Source: Actinomycetota bacterium (GTDB taxonomy: Bacteria; Actinomycetota; Nitriliruptoria; Nitriliruptorales; JAHWKO01). From it: a stretch of DNA of 13,803 nt. Location: NCBI GenBank assembly GCA_019347855.1, contig JAHWKO010000063.1:1-13803 (forward strand), given 5' to 3'. The notes under the pieces were generated by a model. It ran no database searches. It worked only from the letters and a program-made list of their open reading frames with translations, and was not told where the DNA came from. Each line of letters begins with the position of its first letter. The first letter of the stretch is position 1. Shown here in pieces: positions 6,168 to 12,587 of this stretch. The position numbers were made by a program, and so were the translations under genes.

Positions 6168-7331
6168 TTGTCCGACGCCGTCCCCGAGGACCTGCGTCCT
6201 GATGCCCAGGTGCCCAAGTACGACCTGCCGCCGGCGGCGCGGGCCTTGCTGGTCCTGGCCCTGCTGTACGCGTTCCTGGTGGGGATCGGGCTGCTGGAGG
6301 AGGGCATCAGCGCGCTGGGCTCCGGGTTCCAGGAGGGACTCCTCGAGAGCGTCAGGAACCCCGTCGCCGGCGTGTTCGCCGGGATCCTCGCGACCGTGCT
6401 CGTGCAGTCGTCGTCGGTGTCCACCTCCACGATCGTCGGGCTCGTCGGCGCCGGCACGCTGACGCTCGGGGCGGCGGTCCCCATGATCATGGGCGCCAAC
6501 ATCGGCACCACGGTCACCAACACGCTGGCGTCCCTCGGGTCGATCCGGCGCAAGGACGAGTTCGTCCGCGCCTTCGCCGGGGCGACGATGCACGACTTCT
6601 TCAACCTGCTCGCGGTCGCCGTGTTCCTCCCCCTCGAGCTGGCGACCGGGTTCCTGTCGCGCAGCGCCGTCGCGCTGACGGAGGTCCTGCGGGGCACCGG
6701 GGTCGAGGGCGGGAAGGCCAAGAGCCCGATCAAGGAGCTGGTCGAGGCGCCCGTCGGGCTCATCGCCGACGTGTCGCACCGACTGCCGACCGACGTGGTC
6801 ACGGGCGTCACGCTCCTGGCGCTCGGGCTCGCGTTCATCCTCGTCGCCCTGACGTTCATCACGCGGAACATGCGGACGTTGGTCGCCGGCACCCTCGAAC
6901 GGGCCATGAACCGGATCATCGCGTCCGGCGGTGGATCCGTGGGGATGGTCATCGGCCTGGCCGTGACGGTGGCGGTCCAGTCCTCGAGCATCACGACGTC
7001 GATACTCGTACCGATCGTGGCGGCTGGGGTGCTGACCCTGCGCAACGCCTACCCGATCACGCTCGGCGCGAACGTCGGGACGACCGTCACCGCGCTGATC
7101 GCGTCCCTGGCGGTCGACTCGCCGGAGGGTCTGACGATCGCGCTGGTCCACACGCTGTTCAACATCAGCGGGATCGCGGTGCTGTACGGCATCCCGGGGC
7201 TCCGCTTCCTGCCGGTCCGCCTGGCCAAGGCCCTGGCCCGCACGGCGGTGACCAACCGGAGCGCGGTCGTGGGGTACGTGGTCGGCGCGTTCGTCGTCAT
7301 CCCGCTGGGTGGCATGCTGCTGTTGCAGTGA
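6168..7331 (+). CDS. Na+/phosphate cotransporter family protein (NptA/PF02690 type)
   Basis: Encodes a 387-aa membrane protein with the two inverted repeats of the Na/Pi cotransporter family: VQSSSVSTSTIVGLVGAG (79-96) with GANIGTTVT (109-117), and VQSSSITTSILVPIVAAG (270-287) with GANVGTTVT (300-308). The QSSS and GANxGTT motifs form the substrate and Na+ site in NptA/SLC34-type carriers, giving sodium-driven phosphate uptake. A charged cytoplasmic N-terminus (1-22), a loop (about 177-208) and about eight to ten hydrophobic segments are visible. The start is TTG with AGGAG 6 bases upstream; no in-frame ATG or GTG before the first membrane segment is better. It lacks the C-terminal PhoU domain that some bacterial relatives carry; instead a separate PhoU-domain gene follows 10 bases downstream. 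A different anion substrate cannot be excluded. Confidence 0.93.
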   Translation: MSDAVPEDLRPDAQVPKYDLPPAARALLVLALLYAFLVGIGLLEEGISALGSGFQEGLLESVRNPVAGVFAGILATVLVQSSSVSTSTIVGLVGAGTLTLGAAVPMIMGANIGTTVTNTLASLGSIRRKDEFVRAFAGATMHDFFNLLAVAVFLPLELATGFLSRSAVALTEVLRGTGVEGGKAKSPIKELVEAPVGLIADVSHRLPTDVVTGVTLLALGLAFILVALTFITRNMRTLVAGTLERAMNRIIASGGGSVGMVIGLAVTVAVQSSSITTSILVPIVAAGVLTLRNAYPITLGANVGTTVTALIASLAVDSPEGLTIALVHTLFNISGIAVLYGIPGLRFLPVRLAKALARTAVTNRSAVVGYVVGAFVVIPLGGMLLLQ

Positions 7332-7341
7332 GGAGAGACCC

Positions 7342-8022
7342 ATGGTCATGAGGTTCTTCAGAGGAGGCGGCGAGAGCCGTCTGGAAGAGGTCGAGGCGGA
7401 CCTGCAGCAGATGCTCGCCGACGACCGGCACAGCTTCGACATCGCGACGTCCGCGTTGATCGGTGGTGCCGACGTCGAGGTGGTGGGCCCCGACCTGCGC
7501 GAGACCGACCACCGCGTCAACAAGCTCGAGCGCGAGATCCGGCGCAAGCTGGTCGTGCACGCCAGCGTGCAGGAGGCCGTCGACATCCCGGCGATCCTCG
7601 TGGCGATGTCGATCGTCAAGGACGTCGAGCGCATCGGGGACTACGCGAAGAACATCTTCGACATCGCGGCCGAGGGTGCGGACTTCAGTCGCGCCGAGGA
7701 CCGGGACGAGCTGATCGCCTACCGCGACCGGATCTCACGGATGATCACCGAGGCCGGGGATGTCTACCGCAACCGCAACGAGGAGCTCGCCCGCGAGCTG
7801 ATCAGCGAGGGCGACCGGCTGCAGGACGAGTTCGACGACCTCGTGCACGCGCTGGTGACCGCTGACGGGCCCGCGTCCTACGCGGTCCCGCGGGCCCTCT
7901 TCCACCGCCACCTCAAGCGGATAGTGGCCCACCTCATGAACGTCATGACCGCCGTCGTGATGCCGCTCGACAAGCTCGACTACTTCGACGAGGACGCACA
8001 GGACCGGTCCTCGCGCGACTGA
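7342..8022 (+). CDS. PhoU-domain protein, partner of the Na+/Pi carrier
   Basis: Encodes 226 aa, predicted all alpha-helical. The first half has the PhoU metal motif KDVERIGDYAKNIFD (93-107). In the second half the corresponding helix reads HLKRIVAHLMNVM (190-202) and lacks the acidic E..xGD residues, so this is a divergent PhoU with at most one intact metal site. The gene follows the sodium/phosphate carrier so closely that its AGGAG (7331-7335) overlaps that gene's stop; ATG 7342 is chosen, ATG 7348 is possible. In other bacteria such a domain is fused to the C-terminus of Na/Pi carriers, so a role in gating or sensing carrier activity on the inner membrane face is inferred. It is distinct from the canonical phoU at 9096-9782. 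It ends the operon, 6 bases from the convergent hydrolase gene. Confidence 0.88.
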   Translation: MVMRFFRGGGESRLEEVEADLQQMLADDRHSFDIATSALIGGADVEVVGPDLRETDHRVNKLEREIRRKLVVHASVQEAVDIPAILVAMSIVKDVERIGDYAKNIFDIAAEGADFSRAEDRDELIAYRDRISRMITEAGDVYRNRNEELARELISEGDRLQDEFDDLVHALVTADGPASYAVPRALFHRHLKRIVAHLMNVMTAVVMPLDKLDYFDEDAQDRSSRD

Positions 8023-8028
8023 GGCAGG

Positions 8029-9000
8029 TCAGGTCGCGGCGCGCTCCCGCCCCGCACGATCGAGCCGTCGGGTCAGGAACCCGAGGATCGCGCCGTTCAC
8101 CTCGGCGGGGAACTCGACCAGCGCACAGTGCGTCGCGTCCTCCAGCTCGATCAGCTCGGCGTCGGGCATCTCGTCCCGGAAGATGCGGCCGACGTGCGGC
8201 GGGGTGAACGTGTCCCGCTCGCCGGCGATGACGAGCGTCGGCACGTCGACCTCGGGCAGCAGGTCCCGCGCGTCGTGCCGGTACATGCCCTTGGCGAGCT
8301 TCAAGGCCACGCCGGCGTCCACCTTCGAGAGGTGGTCGAGGTAGGGCTGCATGGGGCCGCGCGGGGTCTCGGGGCCGGTTGCCCGGATCAGCTGCGCGAC
8401 GTCCAGCATCCCCGGCGCCTTCGCCAGCTTCGGGATGAGACGGACCAGCGGTTCGGGCAGGACCTGCAGGGACGAGTACAGCACCGGGAAGATCGCCGCG
8501 GCTGCGCTCGAGCCGTAGAACGTGTCGAACGGGGATGCGAACGGGCCGGTGACCAGGACCAGGGCGCCGACGTGGTCGGCGCCGGTCTCGCGGAACACCT
8601 CGAGCGCCACCTGACAGCCCATGGAGTGGCCAACGTACGTCGCGGTCGCGATGTCCTCGGCCTCCACGACCGCGAGCACGTCCCGGGCCAGTCGTTCGAC
8701 CGTGAAGTCGGACGCACGGTTGCGTAGACCCAGCAGGTCCGGTTCCCGGGGGAGCGTCGACGCGCCGACGCCCCGGTAGTTCAGCATCACCACGCGGTGC
8801 TCGCGGGCCAGGTCCGGGGCGAGGAACGTCCAGAAGTTGTCGGGACACAGGAACCCGGCGCACAGCACCACCGTCGGGCCGTCCTCCGGACCGCGGATCG
8901 CGTAGCGGATCCGTACCCCGTCGTCCGTGACGGTCTCGCGGTCCTTGGGCCACACGTGACCGCCGCGGTCACCGGGCCAGCTCGGGGCAGGTTCGCTCAT
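8029..9000 (-). CDS. Alpha/beta hydrolase fold protein
   Basis: Encodes 323 aa. The catalytic triad is visible: nucleophile S126 in GHSMG (124-128), acid D263 in AGERDTFTP (259-267) and H291 in DATHCALVE (288-296). An oxyanion-hole stretch LCAGFLCPDNFW (46-57) and RGVGAS (76-81) complete the fold; residues about 150-240 form the cap. There is no signal peptide, so it is cytoplasmic. It could be an esterase, lipase-like enzyme, epoxide hydrolase or haloperoxidase relative; the substrate cannot be named. The ATG at 9000-8998 has no Shine-Dalgarno, but TACCCT lies 7 bases upstream, suggesting a leaderless transcript. It sits between two phosphate-related units with no obvious functional link. 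Confidence 0.9.
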   Translation of the reverse strand: MSEPAPSWPGDRGGHVWPKDRETVTDDGVRIRYAIRGPEDGPTVVLCAGFLCPDNFWTFLAPDLAREHRVVMLNYRGVGASTLPREPDLLGLRNRASDFTVERLARDVLAVVEAEDIATATYVGHSMGCQVALEVFRETGADHVGALVLVTGPFASPFDTFYGSSAAAAIFPVLYSSLQVLPEPLVRLIPKLAKAPGMLDVAQLIRATGPETPRGPMQPYLDHLSKVDAGVALKLAKGMYRHDARDLLPEVDVPTLVIAGERDTFTPPHVGRIFRDEMPDAELIELEDATHCALVEFPAEVNGAILGFLTRRLDRAGRERAAT

Positions 9001-9007
9001 CTGCCGG

Positions 9008-9013
9008 AGGGTA
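9008..9013 (-). promoter_or_regulatory. -10 element of a probably leaderless hydrolase transcript
   Basis: On the minus strand TACCCT (9013-9008) is followed by only 7 bases before ATG. With no ribosome binding site present, transcription starting at or next to the start codon is the simplest reading. Confidence 0.5.
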
Positions 9014-9095
9014 TCCAGGTGCCGCGCCGACGGTCGGTCCCGGGCTTCCGGGCGGGTTGGCGTCCTGGTAGGGCACGCGACGGCGTCGTGACCGG

Positions 9096-9782
9096 TCAGC
9101 CGGCCGCGGGCTCTGCCTCCGGCTCGTTCGACGACAGCTCGACCGTCTGGCCCGTCACCGCGAAGATCGTGGCCTCGCCGATGTCGACCGCGTGGTCGCC
9201 GTACCGCTCGATCTGGCGGGAGACGAGGATCATCCGGGTCGCCCACTCGAGCAGCGTCTCGTCGTTGGCCGCCGACCGGACCAGCCGGTGGAACACGCCG
9301 ATGTTGAGCTTGTTCACACCCTCGTCGATCTCGGGCAGCCCCCACGCCGCCTCGGCGTCGCGGCGCGCGAAGGCGCCCAGGGCGGCGCGGGCGACGCGGA
9401 TGGCGATCTCGGCCATCTCCCGCAGCTGCTCGGACAGCTCGGGGTCGTCCCGGAAGCCCGCCGAGAGCTTGCCCATCTTGGCGATGTTGACCGCGTAGTC
9501 GCCCATGCGCTCGACGTGGATGTTGACGTGCTGCATCGCCGAGATCAACCGGAGGTCGCTGGCGACGGGTGCCTGCAGCGCGACCAGTCGGACCGCGTCC
9601 TGCTGCACCATCGCGTAGGAGTCATCGACCCGGCTGTCGGTGCGGATCGCCCGGTCGGCGAGCTCGGCGTCGTGCTCGATGAGGGAGGTGACGGCGTCGT
9701 CGAGCATCTCGATCACCACGTCACCCATCGACAGCAGCTCGTCGATGAGGCGATCCATCTCCGCGTGGAAGTCGTTGCGCAC
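9096..9782 (-). CDS. phoU: Phosphate signalling regulator PhoU
   Basis: Encodes 228 aa, normal PhoU length, with two three-helix bundles. Each carries the metal-cluster motif: HVERMGDYAVNIAK (89-102) and RQIERYGDHAVDIGE (189-203). PhoU keeps the phosphate-sensing histidine kinase in its phosphatase state when phosphate is plentiful and affects Pi uptake. The start is GTG at 9782-9780, preceded by GGAGG 5 bases upstream; an upstream ATG at 9848 would add 22 Arg/Pro-rich residues with no homology and is rejected. The acidic C-terminal tail (SSNEPEAEPAAG) is probably disordered. It is divergent from the response regulator gene with 97 bases between, the same logic as phoU opposite phoRP in Streptomyces. 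No pstSCAB genes are in the window, so it may act with the sodium/phosphate carrier or with a Pst system elsewhere. Confidence 0.94.
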   Translation of the reverse strand: MRNDFHAEMDRLIDELLSMGDVVIEMLDDAVTSLIEHDAELADRAIRTDSRVDDSYAMVQQDAVRLVALQAPVASDLRLISAMQHVNIHVERMGDYAVNIAKMGKLSAGFRDDPELSEQLREMAEIAIRVARAALGAFARRDAEAAWGLPEIDEGVNKLNIGVFHRLVRSAANDETLLEWATRMILVSRQIERYGDHAVDIGEATIFAVTGQTVELSSNEPEAEPAAG

Positions 9783-9806
9783 GGTCCTCCCCCCTCGCTC
9801 GCTCGG

Positions 9807-9838
9807 TCCGGAGGCCCTCGGTGAGGGGAGCCGCCGGA
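9807..9838. promoter_or_regulatory. Nested inverted repeat between phoU and the response regulator gene
   Basis: TCCGG (9807-9811) pairs with CCGGA (9834-9838), and inside it CCCTC (9815-9819) pairs with GAGGG (9823-9827) around GGT. It lies in the phoU leader and about 30 bases upstream of the -10 of the response regulator gene, a possible autoregulatory site. No GTTCACC-type Pho box was found here. Confidence 0.35.
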
Positions 9839-9867
9839 TGACACGCATGGTACGCCCGGGCTCTGGC

Positions 9868-9873
9868 TACGCT
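9868..9873 (+). promoter_or_regulatory. -10 element of the probably leaderless response regulator gene
   Basis: TACGCT is separated from the GTG start by only 6 bases (GCGAAC), and there is no Shine-Dalgarno sequence. This is the arrangement seen in leaderless actinobacterial mRNAs. No consensus -35 is visible, which is common for activator-dependent promoters. Confidence 0.55.
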
Positions 9874-9879
9874 GCGAAC

Positions 9880-10572
9880 GTGTCCAAGATCCTGCTCGTC
9901 GAGGACGAGGCGGCGATCGCCGAGGGCCTGGCGGCGTCCCTGGAAGCCGAGGGGTTCACGCCGATCTGGGTCAGCACCGGCGAGGACGCCGTGCGGACCT
10001 GGGAGCGTGAGCGCCCCGACCTCGTCCTGCTCGACCTGATGCTGCCGGGGCCGTCCGGCACGCAGATCGCGCGCGACCTGCGTGCAAAGAGCGACGTCCC
10101 GATCATCATGGTGACCGCCAAGGACGCCGAGGTCGACCGGATCGTGGGTCTGGAGCTCGGCGCCGACGACTACGTGACGAAGCCGTTCTCGACGCGTGAG
10201 CTGATCGCGCGGATCCGTGCCGTGTTGCGTCGCGGGTCGCGGTCCCTCGAGGACCTCGACCTCGATGCCCCGGTCGAGGCTGCGGGGGTGCGGGTCGACC
10301 GAGCCCGGTACGAGGTCCACGTCGACGGCGAGGAGGTCGAGCTGCCCCCGAAGGAGTTCGATCTGCTCGAGTTCCTCGTCGAGAACGCCGGGCTGGTCCT
10401 CACGCGCGGACAGCTGATCGATGGGGTCTGGGGGTCCGACTACGTGGGGGACACCAAGACCCTCGACGTCCACATCCGCCGTCTGCGCCTCCGGGTCGAA
10501 CGGGATCCCGCCGATCCCCGTCGGATCCAGACGATCCGTGGTGTCGGCTACCGGTTCTCGGACGGCCCGTGA
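9880..10572 (+). CDS. regX3: OmpR/PhoB-family response regulator (RegX3/PhoP type)
   Basis: Encodes 230 aa. The receiver domain (1-118) has the acidic pair E8-D9, phosphoacceptor D52 (LVLLDLMLPGPSG), T79 (MVTAKD) and K101 (YVTKPFS). The C-terminal winged helix (about 133-228) ends with TLDVHIRRLRLRVE and IQTIRGVGYRF, typical of OmpR/PhoB regulators. It starts GTG directly after a -10-like element without a ribosome site. Its stop overlaps the kinase start by four bases (GTGA), indicating translational coupling. The divergent phoU and neighbouring carrier and phosphatase genes argue that it is the phosphate-starvation regulator (RegX3/PhoP/PhoB role). The order regulator then kinase is the reverse of senX3-regX3 and phoR-phoP. 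Assignment to phosphate rests on context; the family alone could serve other signals. Confidence 0.93.
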   Translation: MSKILLVEDEAAIAEGLAASLEAEGFTPIWVSTGEDAVRTWERERPDLVLLDLMLPGPSGTQIARDLRAKSDVPIIMVTAKDAEVDRIVGLELGADDYVTKPFSTRELIARIRAVLRRGSRSLEDLDLDAPVEAAGVRVDRARYEVHVDGEEVELPPKEFDLLEFLVENAGLVLTRGQLIDGVWGSDYVGDTKTLDVHIRRLRLRVERDPADPRRIQTIRGVGYRFSDGP

Positions 10573-11873
10573 CGGCGCGCCTCCTGGCCATGGCGGTGAC
10601 GCTCGCCGGGGCACTGGCCGCCGCCGCCGGCACCGGTCTCCCCCTCGTGGCAGCCGTGAGCACCGGCGCCCTGATCGGGCTCGTGACCGGGGGAGGGCTG
10701 TGGCTCGCGGAGCGTGCCCGGGTCCGGGATCTCGCCCGTGAGGTGAACGAGTGGCTGGGTGGGCAGGGACGCGATCCCGTCCGCGTGCCCGACACCGCCG
10801 GATGGGACCAGCTGGCCGTCTCGTTGAACGCGCTCGGTGCTGCCTACTCGCGCCGGGGGGCGCGGCTGTCACGGGCACGTGGGTCACGGGAGCAGCTGGT
10901 GGATGCCCTGCCCGAGGCCGCGCTCCTGTTCGACGAGGACGGCTACCTGGTGCGAGCGAACCCCGTGGCGCGGGAACGGTTCACGATCGCCCCATCGGCC
11001 GCCCGGACGGCCGCCCAGACCCTCGGTAGCCCACGGCTGTCGGACGCGGTGTCCGAGGCACGCGATGCTGAACGGGCGGTCCGTCTCGAGCTCAGCATCC
11101 AGGACCGTGAGCTGGTGGCCGTCGCTGCCCCCGTGGGCGACGAGGTCCTGCTCGTGGTCAGCGACCAGACCGCGCGTCGCCGCGTCGACGCGGTGCGCCG
11201 GGACTTCGTCGCGAACGCGTCCCACGAGCTCAAGACGCCGGTGTCCGGCATCCAGGCGTTGGCGGAGGCCCTCGAGGTCACGATCGACCGGGACCCGGAC
11301 CGGTCCCAGGCGCTCGTCCGGCGGCTGTCCGGGGAAGCCGAGCGACTCGGGAAGCTGGTCCACCACCTCCTGGACCTGCGTCGTCTGGAGGAGGACCGCC
11401 CCGCCGCTGAGCGTCGCTCCGTGGACCTCGCGGAGCTCCTCCGTGCCGAGATCGACCGGGTCGCCCCCGGGGCGGAGCAGCGGGGGCTCGAGGTGCGTGT
11501 CGATGTCCCGGACCGTGCCGTCGTGGTCGGGATCGAGGACGATCTCCGGCTGATCGCCGCGAACCTGCTCGACAACGCCGTCGGCTACAACCAGCCCGGC
11601 GGGCAGCTTCGGATCACCCTCGAGCGGATCGACGCAGCGTGGCAGCTCCAGGTGGCCGATACCGGCATCGGGATCGCGCAGCACGACCTGGACCGGATCT
11701 TCGAACGGTTCTACCGCGTCGACGTGGCCCGTTCCCGGGCCACCGGTGGCACCGGGCTGGGCCTGTCCCTGGTGCGGCACGCCGTGGAGCGCCACGGCGG
11801 GTCCGTGTCGGTGGACAGCATCCTGGGGGAGGGCTCGACGTTCACGGTGACCCTCCCGATCGAGCCCCACTAG
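10569..11873 (+). CDS. senX3: Sensor histidine kinase (SenX3/PhoR type)
   Basis: Encodes 434 aa. Two transmembrane helices (about 5-20 and 25-46) are separated by only a few residues, so there is essentially no periplasmic sensor, as in PhoR/SenX3 kinases that sense through other membrane proteins. A PAS-like domain follows (about 108-200, LPEAALLFDEDGYLVRAN). The HisKA domain has H219 in FVANASHELKTPVSGI, and the ATPase domain has N box NLLDNAVGYN (332-341), G1 DTGIGI (364-369), F box FERFYRVD and G2 GGTGLGLSLV (393-402). It should autophosphorylate and pass phosphate to D52 of the preceding regulator. GTG start overlapping the regulator stop. Length and layout closely match mycobacterial SenX3. 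PhoU is its likely inhibitor partner when phosphate is sufficient. Confidence 0.93.
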   Translation: MTARLLAMAVTLAGALAAAAGTGLPLVAAVSTGALIGLVTGGGLWLAERARVRDLAREVNEWLGGQGRDPVRVPDTAGWDQLAVSLNALGAAYSRRGARLSRARGSREQLVDALPEAALLFDEDGYLVRANPVARERFTIAPSAARTAAQTLGSPRLSDAVSEARDAERAVRLELSIQDRELVAVAAPVGDEVLLVVSDQTARRRVDAVRRDFVANASHELKTPVSGIQALAEALEVTIDRDPDRSQALVRRLSGEAERLGKLVHHLLDLRRLEEDRPAAERRSVDLAELLRAEIDRVAPGAEQRGLEVRVDVPDRAVVVGIEDDLRLIAANLLDNAVGYNQPGGQLRITLERIDAAWQLQVADTGIGIAQHDLDRIFERFYRVDVARSRATGGTGLGLSLVRHAVERHGGSVSVDSILGEGSTFTVTLPIEPH

Positions 11874-11876
11874 CCT
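11847..11876 (+). promoter_or_regulatory. Candidate internal promoter for the NUDIX gene
   Basis: GTGACC (11847-11852, four of six matches to TTGACA) and TAGCCT (11871-11876) are 18 bases apart; the -10 overlaps the kinase stop codon and lies 34 bases before the NUDIX ATG. It may let the NUDIX gene be expressed independently of the two-component operon. Confidence 0.3.
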
Positions 11877-11910
11877 CCGGTCGCCAGCGTGTGGCGGCCC
11901 GGGGGGATCG

Positions 11911-12351
11911 ATGACCGAGGAGGTCGAAGCGGCCGGCGGGGTCGTGGTGCGCCGTCGGGCCGACGGCGTCCCGGAGACCCTGGTGATCCACCGGCCGCGG
12001 CACGACGACTGGAGCCTGCCGAAGGGCAAGCTGGAGCCGGGTGAGGACCACGCGCAGGCTGCGGTCCGGGAGGTCGAGGAGGAGACCGGGTGCCGCTGCC
12101 GGCGCGGACGTCAGCTCCCCGAGGTGCGCTACCGCGACGGCCAGGACCGACCGAAGCGGGTCCGGTACTGGGTGATGCACGCCGTCGGGGGCGAGGGTCG
12201 CTCCGGGCGGGGCGACGAGACGGACGAGGTCCGCTGGTGCACGTTCGAGGAGGCCCGCCAGCTCCTCACCTACGACAACGACCGGGACCTGCTCGACCAC
12301 GTGACCGATCGTGACGTCGACGCTCCTGCGGACGGGGGCGAGCCCGCCTGA
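11911..12351 (+). CDS. NUDIX hydrolase
   Basis: Encodes 146 aa. A complete NUDIX box spans 39-61: G39, E45, then REVEEETG (53-60), matching GX5EX7REUXEEXGU, so Mg2+-dependent cleavage of a nucleoside diphosphate-linked substrate is expected. The N-terminal AAGGVVVRR and WSLPKGKLEPGE resemble the MutT/Ap4A-hydrolase branch and the N-terminal half of mycobacterial MutT1, but the histidine phosphatase half of MutT1 is absent. The C-terminal tail (about 133-146) is acidic and probably disordered. ATG start with a G-rich GGGGGGA just 3 bases upstream, a weak ribosome site. It follows the kinase after 37 bases. Substrate is uncertain: oxidised dNTP, diadenosine polyphosphate or a sugar nucleotide. 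Confidence 0.9.
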   Translation: MTEEVEAAGGVVVRRRADGVPETLVIHRPRHDDWSLPKGKLEPGEDHAQAAVREVEEETGCRCRRGRQLPEVRYRDGQDRPKRVRYWVMHAVGGEGRSGRGDETDEVRWCTFEEARQLLTYDNDRDLLDHVTDRDVDAPADGGEPA

Positions 12352-12369
12352 GGCGGCCTCCCACCGCGT

Positions 12370-12382
12370 CCACCTAGGGTGG
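12370..12382. promoter_or_regulatory. 13-base dyad and -10-like hexamer upstream of phoX
   Basis: CCACC-TAG-GGTGG is a perfect dyad that contains TAGGGT (12375-12380), a TANNNT -10 candidate 30 bases before the phoX GTG. A regulator bound here would cover the promoter. No classical Pho box was identified. Confidence 0.35.
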
Positions 12383-12479
12383 TGTGCAGGACGCGACCAT
12401 CCGAGGGCACGTGCGACGTCGTCAGTTCCTCCGAGCCGGCGCGGCCACGTTCGGCGCCGCCGCCATCACGCCCGCCTTC

Positions 12480-12482
12480 TGA
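12480..12482 (+). other. In-frame TGA inside the PhoX TAT signal peptide
   Basis: Codon 24 of phoX is TGA between ITPAF and SWAHAQ. Relatives, as I recall them, commonly have Phe-Trp at this point of the signal, so a single G to A change of TGG (position 12482) explains it. Other genes here end at TGA, so the codon is not generally read as sense. Confidence 0.75.
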
Positions 12483-12486
12483 AGCT

Positions 12487-12523
12487 GGGCTCACGCGCAG
12501 GAGGCGCGAGCGGGTGAGAGCCC
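12487..12523 (+). other. Possible RNA hairpin directly after the phoX TGA
   Basis: GGG (12487-12489), CTCAC (12490-12494) and GCGC (12495-12498) can pair with GCGC (12504-12507), GTGAG (12514-12518) and CCC (12521-12523), leaving AGGAG (12499-12503) in the loop. It starts four bases after the TGA. GC-rich coding DNA folds readily, so this may mean nothing. Confidence 0.3.
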
Positions 12524-12587
12524 TTATGGACCAGTCGGCGAGCCAGACGAGAACGGGATCCGCCTGCCCGACGGGTTCACGAGCCGG

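Noticed and set aside
4967..7634. Long minus-strand frames opposite glpX and the carrier gene
   Set aside because: Low-complexity translations without domains; both regions encode recognised proteins on the plus strand.
9039..9052. CCCGG-GCTT-CCGGG hairpin as phoU terminator
   Set aside because: Only five base pairs and no U-tract on the minus strand; too weak in such GC-rich DNA.
12480..12482. Selenocysteine at the phoX TGA
   Set aside because: The site is in a signal peptide that is cleaved off, the hairpin lacks SECIS features and relatives commonly have Trp there.
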